Assembly (NCBI GenBank): GCA_964443525.1
Contig: CAYUCY010000009.1
Span: 1-35,422 of the forward strand
Origin: CAYUCY01 sp964443525
GTDB lineage: Bacteria > Pseudomonadota > Alphaproteobacteria > Caedimonadales > Caedimonadaceae
Reading direction: 5' to 3'
Length of the DNA: 35,422 nt
The translations under genes were made by a program, and so were the position numbers. The notes beneath the pieces were generated by a model. The model saw only the letters and a program-made list of their open reading frames with translations. It searched no databases and was not told the DNA's origin. Of the stretch, positions 16,916 through 25,766 are shown one piece after another (position 1 is the stretch's first letter; each line of letters starts with the position of its first letter).

Positions 16916-17937
16916 TGATTTCCGAATTGTGGTCCGAGTATCTTTGGCCGGCTCTGATCATCATTGCCCAAATTATCATGATCGTTTTACCGCTGATTTT
17001 ATCTGTTGCCTACCTGACGTATGCGGAGCGAAAAGTCATCGGCGCGATGCAGCTAAGAATCGGGCCTAATACAGTGGGTCCCTTCGGTCTTCTTCAACCG
17101 ATTGCGGATGCACTCAAGCTCCTGCATAAAGAAAACGTCATTCCTAGCAAAGCAAATCCCCTTCTTTTTCTGGCTGCGCCCATTTTAACTTTCAGCCTCA
17201 GCATGATCGCCTGGGCTGTCATTCCCATCGGCCCCGATTTCGTACTGGCTGATTTGAACGTCGGGATTCTTTATCTCTTTGCGATTTCATCCTTAGGCGT
17301 TTACGGTATCACCATCGCGGGCTGGGCATCGAACTCCAAATATCCTTTTTTGGGGGCTCTTCGATCGGCTGCTCAAATGGTCTCCTATGAAGTTTCTCTC
17401 GGATTTATTATCGTGACTGTTCTTTTGTGCGCGGGCTCTATGAACTTACGAGAGATCGTTCTTGCTCAGCAATCGATATGGTTTGCTATTCCTCTTTTCC
17501 CTCTGTTCGTAATGTTTTTTATCTCGAGTTTGGCTGAGACAAATCGCGCCCCCTTTGACTTGCCGGAGGCGGAAGCAGAGCTTGTGGCAGGCTATAACGT
17601 CGAGTACTCTTCCATGCCATTTGCTTTCTTTTTCTTAGGCGAATATGCAAACATGATCTTGATGAGCGCTCTCGCAACAATCTTGTTTTTGGGGGGTTGG
17701 CTACCGCCTTTCGGTGTTGCGCCGTTTACGTTGATCCCGGGATTTGTTTGGTTTGCATTTAAAATAGCCTTTATGCTCTTCCTCTTCCTTTGGGTTCGAG
17801 CGACCTTGCCTCGGTATCGGTATGATCAGTTGATGAGACTCGGCTGGAAGGTCTTTTTACCGATCTCTCTCGCAAGTGTCGTACTGGTTTCCGGATTTTT
17901 AATGTACTTTAACCTCTTGCCGGGGCAGGGGGCGTGA
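16915..17937 (+). CDS. nuoH: NADH-quinone oxidoreductase subunit H
   Basis: The membrane subunit that contacts the quinone tunnel, 340 residues with about eight membrane helices. Highly conserved loops are present: ERKVIGAMQLRIGPNTVGP (about residues 38-56), the quinone-site loop AETNRAPFDLPEAEAELVAG (about 204-223) and YNVEYSSMPFAFFFLGEY. AAGGAGG lies before the start, inside the 3' end of nuoG. It is the only large membrane subunit in this operon. Confidence 0.98.
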   Translation: MISELWSEYLWPALIIIAQIIMIVLPLILSVAYLTYAERKVIGAMQLRIGPNTVGPFGLLQPIADALKLLHKENVIPSKANPLLFLAAPILTFSLSMIAWAVIPIGPDFVLADLNVGILYLFAISSLGVYGITIAGWASNSKYPFLGALRSAAQMVSYEVSLGFIIVTVLLCAGSMNLREIVLAQQSIWFAIPLFPLFVMFFISSLAETNRAPFDLPEAEAELVAGYNVEYSSMPFAFFFLGEYANMILMSALATILFLGGWLPPFGVAPFTLIPGFVWFAFKIAFMLFLFLWVRATLPRYRYDQLMRLGWKVFLPISLASVVLVSGFLMYFNLLPGQGA

Positions 17938-17952
17938 AGGAGAAAAAAACAA

Positions 17953-18453
17953 ATGAATTTGACACTTGCATCCATACGAAGGTGGTTCGAAAGTTTTGTC
18001 CTCATAGAAATTTTCTCAGGCATGCTTCTAACCTTGAAGTATTTCTTTAAAAGAAAAGTCACGATTCAGTACCCTTACGAGAAAAGCCCCGTGAGCCCTC
18101 GAATGAGAGGAGAGCACGCTCTCAGGCGTTATCCCAACGGGGAGGAACGCTGTATTGCTTGCAAACTTTGCGAGGCTGTTTGCCCGGCCCAAGCGATTAC
18201 GATTGATGCGGAGCCGCGAGAAGACGGGAGCAGGCGGACCATTCGATATGATATTGATATGACAAAATGTATCTATTGCGGGCTCTGTCAGGAATCATGT
18301 CCCGTGGACTCGATCGTTGAAGGTCCTAACTTCGAATTTGCCACTGAAACACGGGAAGAGCTTTTTTATAATAAAGATAAACTCCTCGATAACGGCGATA
18401 AGTGGGAAGCTCTGTTAGCCGAGAATATTCGGATCGACGGTCCCTATCGTTAA
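17953..18453 (+). CDS. nuoI: NADH-quinone oxidoreductase subunit I
   Basis: The 8Fe ferredoxin-like subunit, 166 residues. Two CxxCxxCxxxCP motifs bind clusters N6a and N6b: CIACKLCEAVCP (about residues 67-78) and CIYCGLCQESCP (about 106-117). The N-terminal amphipathic segment with GMLLTLKYFFKRKVTIQYP is typical. AAGGAG precedes the ATG. It is the last nuo gene here: nuoJ does not follow, and a tRNA promoter starts within 32 bases of its stop. Confidence 0.98.
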   Translation: MNLTLASIRRWFESFVLIEIFSGMLLTLKYFFKRKVTIQYPYEKSPVSPRMRGEHALRRYPNGEERCIACKLCEAVCPAQAITIDAEPREDGSRRTIRYDIDMTKCIYCGLCQESCPVDSIVEGPNFEFATETREELFYNKDKLLDNGDKWEALLAENIRIDGPYR

Positions 18454-18484
18454 TCTTTTTTTGAAGGGTTAAACTGAATTCTCC

Positions 18485-18513
18485 TTGCGCTGAAAGGTCT
18501 TCCTCAGTATAGT
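18485..18513 (+). promoter_or_regulatory. Promoter of tRNA-Pro
   Basis: TTGCGC (18485-18490), a 17-base spacer and TATAGT (18508-18513) form a good sigma70-type promoter. The predicted transcript start is only a few bases before the mature tRNA at 18523. Confidence 0.65.
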
Positions 18514-18522
18514 CCAAACCAT

Positions 18523-18599
18523 CGGAGCGTAGCGCAGCCTGGTAGCGCACCAGACTGGGGGTCTGGGGGTCGTGGGTTCAAATCCCGCCGCTCCGACCA
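18523..18599 (+). tRNA. tRNA-Pro (anticodon GGG)
   Basis: A 77-base cloverleaf. The acceptor arm CGGAGCG pairs with CGCTCCG, the anticodon stem CCAGA/TCTGG encloses the loop CTGGGGG with anticodon GGG, and the T loop is TTCAAAT. The genome encodes the CCA end (18597-18599). It reads CCC and CCU proline codons. It lies between nuoI and uvrA on the same strand. Confidence 0.97.
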
Positions 18600-18660
18600 T
18601 TCCTCAAACGAATGTCATTTTACTTTACCGAAGATTAAAGAACGATAAATCAGGCAGATT

Positions 18661-21486
18661 ATGTCCCAGCAATCTATTCTCATCAAAGGTGCCCGCGAAC
18701 ATAACTTAAAGAATATCGATGTCGAGATCCCTAGAAACCAATTGGTCGTCATTACGGGATTGTCGGGGTCCGGCAAATCTTCCCTTGCTTTCGATACGAT
18801 CTATGCGGAGGGCCAGAGGCGTTATGTGGAGAGCCTTTCGGCCTATGCGAGACAGTTTTTGGAGTTAATGCAAAAACCGGATGTGGATCACATTGAAGGC
18901 CTTTCTCCCGCTATTTCGATCGAACAAAAGACAACCTCCAAAAATCCCCGCTCAACGGTCGGAACTGTGACCGAAATATACGATTATCTGAGACTTTTGT
19001 TCGCCCGTATCGGCGTGCCGCATTCCCCGGCCACGGGTCTTCCTATCGAGTCTCAAACAGTGAGCCAGATGGTCGACCGACTCATGGCATTTGCGGAGGG
19101 GACAAAACTGATGCTCCTCTCTCCCCTCATTCGAGGGAAAAAGGGGGAATATCGAAAGGAACTCGCAGACCTTCAAAAACGAGGGTTCCAGCGGGTTAAA
19201 ATCGACGGGATGCTTTATTCTCTGGAGGAGACTCCTGCCCTCGATAAAAAAATTAAACATGATATCGAAGTGGTGGTTGACCGGATTGTTATTAAACCCG
19301 GCCTTGAGACGCGTCTTGCGGATAGTGTTGAAACGGCTCTCGACTTGAGCCAAGGAATCCTTTATGCAGAAGATGTAACCTCGGGTGCACGAACGGTTTT
19401 TTCGTCAAAGTTTGCCTGTCCTGTTTCCGGGTTTACGATTGAGGAAATCGAACCGCGTCTCTTTTCATTTAACAGTCCGTTTGGTGCGTGTCCTTCATGT
19501 GATGGTCTCGGGGCAAGCATCACATTTGATCCCAATCTTGTGATCCCGACCCCGAGCCTATCGATCCCGAAAGGAGCGATTGCTCCTTGGAATACCTCTT
19601 TTGCTTTTTATTACATTCAAGTGTGTAAGGCTGTTGTCGAGTATTTCGGGGACGATATCGAAACGCCGTTTGAAAAGCTGAAGGAAAAAACAAGGAATGC
19701 GCTTTTGTACGGAACGGGGTCAATCGCAATACCGACAGTCATCCAGGATAATGCCCACACATACAGGACGAATAAACCCTTTGAAGGGGTGATCCCGAGT
19801 CTTGAACGTCGCTATAAGGAGACTGAAAGTCAACAAAAACAGGAAGAGCTCTCAAAATACCAAACATCCCATCTCTGTGAGGCTTGCCAGGGGCATCGTC
19901 TCAAGGAGGAGGCTCTCGCCGTCAAGATCGCGGGCAAGCATATCGGTGAAATCACCAGACTTTCTGTAAGGCAAGCAGGGGAATGGTTTTCGTCTCTGAA
20001 GTCTAAACTGACCCAAAAACAAAATGATATTGCTGCTCGGATTCTTAAGGAAATCGATGAAAGACTCGGTTTTCTGAACAATGTGGGATTGGGCTACCTG
20101 ACATTAGCGAGGTCTTCGGGTACTCTTTCAGGCGGGGAAAGCCAGCGGATTCGTCTCGCTTCTCAAATCGGCTCGGGTTTGACAGGAGTTCTCTACGTGT
20201 TGGATGAGCCTTCAATAGGGCTCCATCAAAAAGATAATGACCGCTTGCTGGAGACGCTTAAGCGCTTGCGAGACCTGGATAACACCGTGATCGTCGTGGA
20301 ACATGATGAGGATACGATTCGTCTGGCCGATTACGTGATCGATATGGGGCCGGGTGCCGGCATTCATGGCGGGGAAATCGTCGCTCAAGGAACCCCCGAT
20401 GAAATTATTCGCCATCCGAAAAGCTTGACGGGGCTTTATTTAAAAGGCGTGCGCCGGATTCCGCTTCCTGAAAAGCGCCGGATAGGACATAAGGGCAAAG
20501 CCATTCGAGTGACGGGGGCTCGCACCAACAATCTCAAGAACCTGACGGTTGACATTCCTTTGGGGAAGTTCGTGGCCGTAACCGGAGTCTCAGGGGGGGG
20601 TAAGTCTTCCCTGATCATCGAGACGCTTTATAAGGCCATTCACCGAAAGCTTTGTCAGGGAGGAGATCTGCCCGGAGATCACGACAGCCTCGAAGGCCTC
20701 GAGCACATCGACAAGATCATCGATATCGACCAGTCTCCCATCGGTCGGACGCCCCGTTCGAATCCCGCAACATACACGGGTGCCTTCACACCCATCCGAG
20801 AGTGGTTTGCGGCCTTGCCCGAGGCCAAGGCGCGAGGCTACAAGGCAGGTCGTTTTTCCTTCAATGTGAAAGGTGGGCGGTGTGAGGCCTGCCAGGGGGA
20901 CGGGGTCATCAAGATCGAGATGCATTTCTTGCCCGATGTTTACGTGACGTGCGACCAATGTCAGGGGAAACGTTACAATAGGGAAACCCTTGACGTTTGT
21001 TATAAGGATCAGTCCATTGCCGATGTGCTTGAGATGACGGTTGAGGAGGGACTCGCGTTTTTTGGGGCGATTCCGTCCGTTAGAGATAAGCTTGAAACCT
21101 TGAATCGGGTAGGACTCAGCTATATCCATATCGGTCAACGGGCGACAACCCTTTCGGGCGGCGAGGCTCAACGGATTAAACTCTCAAAAGAACTCTCTAA
21201 GCGGGCCACCGGCCGAACCCTCTATATTTTAGACGAGCCAACGACAGGTCTTCACTTCGAGGATGTTCGAAAGTTGCTTGAGGTTTTGCACTCTTTGGTT
21301 GACCAAGGGAATACGGTTGTTGTCATCGAACACAATCTCGAGGTGATCAAGACCGCCGATTGGATCATCGACCTTGGTCCTGAAGGGGGGGATGGAGGCG
21401 GCACAATTGTCGCCCAAGGACCACCTGAGAATGTAGCAGGAGTGACCGCAAGCTATACGGGACAATATCTGAAACGGTATTTGTGA
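18661..21486 (+). CDS. uvrA: Excinuclease ABC subunit A
   Basis: The damage-recognition ATPase of nucleotide excision repair, 941 residues, the usual length. Two ABC-ATPase modules are complete: Walker A GLSGSGKSS (33-41) and GVSGGGKSS (about 640), signatures LSGGESQRIRLA and LSGGEAQRIKLS, and Walker B VLDEPSIGLH and ILDEPTTGLH. Zinc-binding cysteines are seen in CPSCDGLG, CEACQGH and CEACQGDG...CDQCQGKRYN. The start has only a weak binding site (AGGCAG). No alphaproteobacterial LexA box (GTTC-N7-GTTC) is visible in the 61 bases upstream. The downstream methyltransferase gene begins directly after its stop. Confidence 0.98.
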   Translation: MSQQSILIKGAREHNLKNIDVEIPRNQLVVITGLSGSGKSSLAFDTIYAEGQRRYVESLSAYARQFLELMQKPDVDHIEGLSPAISIEQKTTSKNPRSTVGTVTEIYDYLRLLFARIGVPHSPATGLPIESQTVSQMVDRLMAFAEGTKLMLLSPLIRGKKGEYRKELADLQKRGFQRVKIDGMLYSLEETPALDKKIKHDIEVVVDRIVIKPGLETRLADSVETALDLSQGILYAEDVTSGARTVFSSKFACPVSGFTIEEIEPRLFSFNSPFGACPSCDGLGASITFDPNLVIPTPSLSIPKGAIAPWNTSFAFYYIQVCKAVVEYFGDDIETPFEKLKEKTRNALLYGTGSIAIPTVIQDNAHTYRTNKPFEGVIPSLERRYKETESQQKQEELSKYQTSHLCEACQGHRLKEEALAVKIAGKHIGEITRLSVRQAGEWFSSLKSKLTQKQNDIAARILKEIDERLGFLNNVGLGYLTLARSSGTLSGGESQRIRLASQIGSGLTGVLYVLDEPSIGLHQKDNDRLLETLKRLRDLDNTVIVVEHDEDTIRLADYVIDMGPGAGIHGGEIVAQGTPDEIIRHPKSLTGLYLKGVRRIPLPEKRRIGHKGKAIRVTGARTNNLKNLTVDIPLGKFVAVTGVSGGGKSSLIIETLYKAIHRKLCQGGDLPGDHDSLEGLEHIDKIIDIDQSPIGRTPRSNPATYTGAFTPIREWFAALPEAKARGYKAGRFSFNVKGGRCEACQGDGVIKIEMHFLPDVYVTCDQCQGKRYNRETLDVCYKDQSIADVLEMTVEEGLAFFGAIPSVRDKLETLNRVGLSYIHIGQRATTLSGGEAQRIKLSKELSKRATGRTLYILDEPTTGLHFEDVRKLLEVLHSLVDQGNTVVVIEHNLEVIKTADWIIDLGPEGGDGGGTIVAQGPPENVAGVTASYTGQYLKRYL

Positions 21487-21494
21487 GGGAGAAC

Positions 21495-22091
21495 ATGTCA
21501 AAGACGATAGACTATTATAATAAAAATGCTCAATCCTTTTACGACAGAACGATCTCTGTCGATTTGCTCGAGAGTTACCAGAAGTTTCTGAAACTCTTAC
21601 CCGAGACTGCCCATATCTTGGACGCAGGCTGCGGAGTGGGCAGGGATACCAGATACTTTTTGAGCCAGGGGTACAAGGTTTCAGCCTTTGATGCATCAGA
21701 AGAAATGGTCCGTTTTTCAACTCAGGTAACAGGCATGGACGTTATGAAGTTAAGATTCCAAGACCTAGACTTTCAGGATTGCTTTGAAGGGATTTGGGCC
21801 TCGGTATCACTTCTTCATATTTCTTATGATGAAACAAGGGATGTCTACCAAAAAATTCATCAAGCGCTCAAACCCGGAGGTATTTTCTTTGCTTCCTACA
21901 AATATGGAGATTCCCCCATGCCGACCATTGAGCGGGACTTTTGGAATATGACAGAAACAATGATTAAGCCTTTCTTAGAGGGTCTTTTTGAGGTTTGTGA
22001 AATCTGGACCGAAGAAGACACAAGAAGCAAAGTTGCGCCGAGCAAAGATCAAAAATGGCTGAACTTCTTAGTGCGAAAAATACCAAGTTAG
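21495..22091 (+). CDS. Class I SAM-dependent methyltransferase
   Basis: A 198-residue protein with a Rossmann methyltransferase fold. Motif I is HILDAGCGVGRDTRYF (about residues 36-51), motif II the acidic AFDASEEMV, and motif IV IWASVSLLHISYDE with the downstream LKPGGIFFASYKYG strand. The substrate is unknown; the family includes tellurite-resistance-like and small-molecule methyltransferases. The ATG at 21495 is chosen for its GAGGGA binding site; a GTG at 21483 overlapping the uvrA stop would add four residues. It is probably cotranscribed with uvrA, but a functional link is not established. Confidence 0.88.
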   Translation: MSKTIDYYNKNAQSFYDRTISVDLLESYQKFLKLLPETAHILDAGCGVGRDTRYFLSQGYKVSAFDASEEMVRFSTQVTGMDVMKLRFQDLDFQDCFEGIWASVSLLHISYDETRDVYQKIHQALKPGGIFFASYKYGDSPMPTIERDFWNMTETMIKPFLEGLFEVCEIWTEEDTRSKVAPSKDQKWLNFLVRKIPS

Positions 22092-22107
22092 AGGTGATCT
22101 TTTTTCA

Positions 22108-22124
22108 CAGACGTTTAACGTCTG
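22108..22124. promoter_or_regulatory. Perfect inverted repeat after the methyltransferase gene
   Basis: CAGACGTT and AACGTCTG are exact complements around one central base. The hairpin is preceded, not followed, by a T run on the plus strand, so it is a poor match to a terminator in either direction. It may be an operator or an RNA end signal. The rest of 22125-22220 shows nothing recognisable. Confidence 0.35.
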
Positions 22125-22220
22125 AAAATCGTCTGTTGTCTCCTGGGCGACCATCGTCGGCTTTTTCTCGTCCTTTGACTTTTCCTTTGTTTTTGCACGC
22201 GTACTTTCACACCTTTTTGC

Positions 22221-22248
22221 TTGCACTTCGGGAGATTCGTGGTAAAAG
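22221..22248 (+). promoter_or_regulatory. Likely promoter of tRNA-Ala
   Basis: TTGCAC (22221-22226), a 16-base spacer and TAAAAG (22243-22248) stand about 20 bases before the tRNA. The -10 box matches four of six consensus positions. Confidence 0.4.
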
Positions 22249-22268
22249 TTGAGGGACTTCTTTTGTAA

Positions 22269-22344
<76 letters not shown>

Positions 22345-22468
22345 AGTTCTAAACAGATTTGTATCGTATTTCATGGGGCTCGTGCAAACAGCACCACCCC
22401 TCACCGAAGGATTTCCTGAAGACCCTTACAAAATATTAAAATATGACACCAACTCTTAGGGTTGTGCG

Positions 22469-23290
22469 TTAGGTGCTGAGCGTGAAGATCTCATAGCCGT
22501 TTTTCGTAACACCTAAAGTGTGCTCGAATTGGGCGGAGAGGGAACGGTCTCGCGTTACGGCCGTCCACCCATCGCTTAAAATTTTCGTGTGATATTTGCC
22601 TGCGTTTACCATGGGCTCGATGGTAAAGAACATCCCTTCTTCAAGGACGAGGCCTGTCCCCGGTTTGCCGAAATGAACCACATCGGGTGCTGTATGAAAG
22701 AGGCGGCCGATTCCGTGACCACAAAAATCCCGTACGACTGAAAAGCGGTTTTGCTCCACATGGGATTGAATGGCGTGACCGATATCTCCTAAAGTCGCAC
22801 CAGGTTTCACTGCTTCAATACCACGCATCATCGCGTCATACGTGACATCGACGAGTTTGCGGGCCAGAAGAGAGAGTTTGCCGACGGGAAAAGTCCGATT
22901 GGTATCTCCGTGCCATCCGTCCAAAATGACCGTTACATCGATGTTGAGGATATCCCCTTCTTTCAAAATCTTATCATCAGAGGGAATCCCGTGACACACC
23001 ACATGATTGACGGAGGTGCAAATCGACTTGGGAAACCCCCGATAATTGAGAGGAGCGGGAATGGCGCCATGATTGATGATAAAGTCATGGCACAATTGAT
23101 TCAAAGCCTCCGTTGAGATGCCTGGACGGACATGCTCTGCAATATAATCAAGCGTTTGAGCAGCGAGTTTTCCGGCCTTGCGCATACCGTCAAAGGCCGA
23201 CTCGTTATGAAGAGGAATCTGGCGCCCTTCATGAAGGACGATACTATCCTTTGATTTGAGAAAAGCTTGATCGTTTTGAGGTGCGGTCAT
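22469..23290 (-). CDS. map: Methionine aminopeptidase, type I
   Basis: Removes the initiator methionine from new proteins and is normally essential. The 273 residues contain the five metal ligands: two aspartates in LDGWHGDTNRTFPVG, His in GHGIGRLFH, Glu in FFTIEPMV and Glu in QFEHTLGVT. The N-terminal extension of about 25 residues before the catalytic domain is normal for alphaproteobacterial type I enzymes. The ATG directly follows the sfsA stop with no gap, so the two genes are cotranscribed, a common alphaproteobacterial arrangement. Confidence 0.97.
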   Translation of the reverse strand: MTAPQNDQAFLKSKDSIVLHEGRQIPLHNESAFDGMRKAGKLAAQTLDYIAEHVRPGISTEALNQLCHDFIINHGAIPAPLNYRGFPKSICTSVNHVVCHGIPSDDKILKEGDILNIDVTVILDGWHGDTNRTFPVGKLSLLARKLVDVTYDAMMRGIEAVKPGATLGDIGHAIQSHVEQNRFSVVRDFCGHGIGRLFHTAPDVVHFGKPGTGLVLEEGMFFTIEPMVNAGKYHTKILSDGWTAVTRDRSLSAQFEHTLGVTKNGYEIFTLST

Positions 23291-23992
23291 TTATTCTATA
23301 ATCTTTAGAGTTGTTGAAATCGTAATTGCGGTCGGACTAACATGACATGCGTAGCAGTAAGCCTCAACCCCTTTCTTTTTGGCTGATTTTGCCATATCGG
23401 AATACGCGGCGTCAATATCTTTCGCAAGAGAAAAAGCCTCGCAATCCTTTCGTTGAACCACGTAAAGGATCGCGGATCGAGCTCCCGCCTCCACCATCCG
23501 ACTTAAGGCATCCAGGTGTTTTGTACCCCTCTCTGTTACAGCATCAGGAAACAGAGCAACCCCGTCACGGCGTAAGGTTACGTTTTTGACCTCCAAATAA
23601 AGGGGCGGAAGACCTTTCTCTTCAAGTAAAAAGTCTACCCGTGAATTCTCCGCATATTTCACCTCTCGACGACACGTCGAGTACTCTTTAAATTCGCTTA
23701 AGAGCTTTCTCTCAAGACCCTCTGCGACGAGATGGTTTGTTCGAGACGTATTGATCCCGACCCAGGTCTCCTCCGCCTCCACAAGTTCCAAAGTATAAAG
23801 GAGCTTTCTCCCTGACGAAGGATCGTAAGGCATGACATAAGCCCGACTTCCGGGCTCGTTTATTCCCTGCATGGAGCCCGAGTTAGGGCAATGGGCGGTG
23901 ATGACCTCGCCTGATGAAAGCTCCACATCCGCCAAAAAGCGTTTGTATCGACGCAACAAGCGTCCCGGGATTAGATTTTTTTCAAATTCCAT
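23291..23992 (-). CDS. sfsA: SfsA family DNA-binding/nuclease-like protein
   Basis: A 233-residue protein with the family's start MEFEKNLIPGRLLRRYKRF, the conserved HCPNSGSMQG (about residues 35-44) and the nuclease-like core RVDFLLEE...YLEVKNVTL, in which the Asp, Glu and Lys resemble a PD-(D/E)XK site. SfsA was first linked to sugar fermentation in E. coli, but its biochemical role is uncertain. The start at 23992 is chosen by homology; an upstream GTG at 24043 would add 17 residues of poor quality and reach the divergent gene. It heads the sfsA-map operon. Confidence 0.93.
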   Translation of the reverse strand: MEFEKNLIPGRLLRRYKRFLADVELSSGEVITAHCPNSGSMQGINEPGSRAYVMPYDPSSGRKLLYTLELVEAEETWVGINTSRTNHLVAEGLERKLLSEFKEYSTCRREVKYAENSRVDFLLEEKGLPPLYLEVKNVTLRRDGVALFPDAVTERGTKHLDALSRMVEAGARSAILYVVQRKDCEAFSLAKDIDAAYSDMAKSAKKKGVEAYCYACHVSPTAITISTTLKIIE

Positions 23993-24058
23993 ATTTCCAT
24001 GAAAGATATTGAACTGTATTCTCTTTAGCAATCTAATCGACACATGGAAAGACCTTTC

Positions 24059-24823
24059 ATGCCTCTGGCGACGTTTGTGCCCACGGCCGGAATCCTAATC
24101 ATCGGTAATGAGATTCTCTCAGGGCAAACCCATGATATGAACTTTCATTACCTGACGATGAAGCTGACGGGGGTTGGCATTCGGGTTACCGAGGGTCGTT
24201 TTATCGGAGATGTGGAGGAAGAAATCATTCAACACATCCTTGAGCTCAGGCAACAGTACACGTATGTTTTTACAACAGGCGGGATCGGGCCGACCCACGA
24301 TGATATGACGGCGGCAGCTATTGCAAAGGCTTTCGGGCGCCCTCTCGTTCGTAACAAGGATGCCGAAAAAATGATCTTGGACAAGTATCCGGCGACCCTG
24401 CCCTATACGGACTCCCGCCTTCGAATGGCAAACATTCCGGAAGGAGCTGTCCTCATTGAAAATCCCGTCAGCGCCGCCCCCGGATTTCAAATTGAAAACG
24501 TCTACGTTCTCGCAGGCGTTCCAAACATTATGCAGGGTATGATAGAAGGCCTTCTTCCTCGCCTTCAAGGAGGCAAAAAACGATTAAGTCGTTCGGTTTT
24601 CAGCGCCGTAGTCGAAAGCCATATGGCGGAGGGGCTCAGTGCCATTCAGAATCGTTTTCCCGTCCTTGAGATCGGCTCCTATCCCCATTGGCGCCACGAT
24701 CAGGAAAAGGGAGTCCGCGTTGTCGTCAAAGGATATGATGAAACTGAAGTGAACCAGGCCTTCAATCAAATTATAGCCTTGATTAAAGAGCAAGGCGTTA
24801 CACCGACTATCCTTGAAGACTAG
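24059..24823 (+). CDS. CinA-like molybdopterin-binding domain protein
   Basis: A 254-residue protein consisting of the MoaB/MogA-type fold found in the N-terminal half of CinA. Visible motifs are GILIIGNEILSGQTHDMN (about residues 11-28), TTGGIGPTHDDMT (about 72-84) and the loop NPVSAAPGFQIENVYVLAGVP. It lacks the C-terminal pyridine-nucleotide deamidase domain of full-length CinA, as is common in alphaproteobacteria. GGAAAG precedes the ATG at 24059; an ATG at 24044 would add five residues without a binding site. It is transcribed divergently from sfsA. Confidence 0.88.
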   Translation: MPLATFVPTAGILIIGNEILSGQTHDMNFHYLTMKLTGVGIRVTEGRFIGDVEEEIIQHILELRQQYTYVFTTGGIGPTHDDMTAAAIAKAFGRPLVRNKDAEKMILDKYPATLPYTDSRLRMANIPEGAVLIENPVSAAPGFQIENVYVLAGVPNIMQGMIEGLLPRLQGGKKRLSRSVFSAVVESHMAEGLSAIQNRFPVLEIGSYPHWRHDQEKGVRVVVKGYDETEVNQAFNQIIALIKEQGVTPTILED

Positions 24824-24875
24824 CCACGTCCTCTAAAACGTATTAAAATACGAAAAAAATTATAAGGAAGGTCTC

Positions 24876-25709
24876 ATGATAAAGCGAATCGTTCTTGCTC
24901 TTGATAATTCTGCCCCGGGTCTGGCCGCCCAAGATTACGCTCTTCGCCTGGCAAAGGAAAAAAATGCGTCCATCATTGCCTTAGGGATTCTTGATCTTCC
25001 CTGGATTACGGCAGCCCAGCCGGAGCCTTTGGGGGCGTCCGCCTTTAAATTGCACCGGGATGAAGAAGTGATCAAGGCGTCTCATGAGCAAATTCAGGTC
25101 ATGATCGACGAATTTAAAAAAGCCGCATTGAAGGAAGGTGTGCCGACGGAGATCTTCGAAGTCGAAGGATTCCCGGCAGCCGAAATCGAGCGTTTTGCTC
25201 ACGAAGCCGATGTTATCATTATCGGAAAGACGACGGATTTTCACTTTGAGTTGGACGAAGACACGGATTTGACCGTCAAACATGTGGCCCGTGATAACCC
25301 TCGTCCCGTGATTGCCGTCCCGGGACACCCGAGTCCGGACAACAAAGTTCTTGTTTGTTTTGATGGAGGGTTCCAGGCTTCTCGAGCTCTTCATATGTTT
25401 ATTCTTTTGGGTCTTGCGACGAATAAGTCCCTCGACATTGTCACGGTAGACCCCGATGAAGAGCGGGGAATGAGAAACGTTTCCCGTGCTTTACGCCTTT
25501 GCTCCGCCCACGGACTCGTGGCGGAGGCAACGGTCCTTCCTACCAAAGAAAATCCGGATGAAGTTCTTCTTAAGAGAGCAAAAGAAAATAATGTCTCCAT
25601 GATCGTTATGGGAGCGTTCAGCCACTCCTTCTTGCGGGAAGCTCTGTTCGGCTCCGTCACAACCAGCATTATGAAAAAAGCAGATATCCCGCTCTTTATT
25701 CATCATTAG
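24876..25709 (+). CDS. Universal stress protein with two tandem Usp domains
   Basis: A 277-residue cytoplasmic protein. The first Usp domain (1-150) starts IKRIVLALDNSAPG and ends PVIAVPGH; the second (about 153-277) starts NKVLVCFDGGFQASRAL and carries the ATP-binding loop GAFSHSFLREALFGSVT near residues 249-265, a good match to the G-x2-G-x9-G(S/T) type motif. The first domain lacks that loop. Such tandem proteins support survival in stress. AAGGAAGG gives a strong start, 52 bases after the CinA-like gene. A terminator follows. Confidence 0.92.
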   Translation: MIKRIVLALDNSAPGLAAQDYALRLAKEKNASIIALGILDLPWITAAQPEPLGASAFKLHRDEEVIKASHEQIQVMIDEFKKAALKEGVPTEIFEVEGFPAAEIERFAHEADVIIIGKTTDFHFELDEDTDLTVKHVARDNPRPVIAVPGHPSPDNKVLVCFDGGFQASRALHMFILLGLATNKSLDIVTVDPDEERGMRNVSRALRLCSAHGLVAEATVLPTKENPDEVLLKRAKENNVSMIVMGAFSHSFLREALFGSVTTSIMKKADIPLFIHH

Positions 25710-25716
25710 AGAATAT

Positions 25717-25744
25717 AAAAAACCCCGGAAGACCGGGGTTTTTC
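25717..25744. terminator. Bidirectional terminator between usp and the XRE gene
   Basis: AACCCCGG (25721-25728) and CCGGGGTT (25733-25740) form a GC-rich stem with loop AAGA. An A tract before it and a T tract after it let it stop transcripts from both convergent genes. Confidence 0.92.
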
Positions 25745-25766
25745 TTATAAGCGATCGAAGATTTCC

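Noticed and set aside
20590..21171. A 193-codon minus-strand frame opposite uvrA
   Set aside because: Lies wholly within the uvrA C-terminal ATPase coding region and has no family resemblance.
24839..24852. CGTATT-AA-AATACG inverted repeat after the CinA-like gene
   Set aside because: Weak A/T-rich stem with no T run on the plus side; too short to call a terminator.
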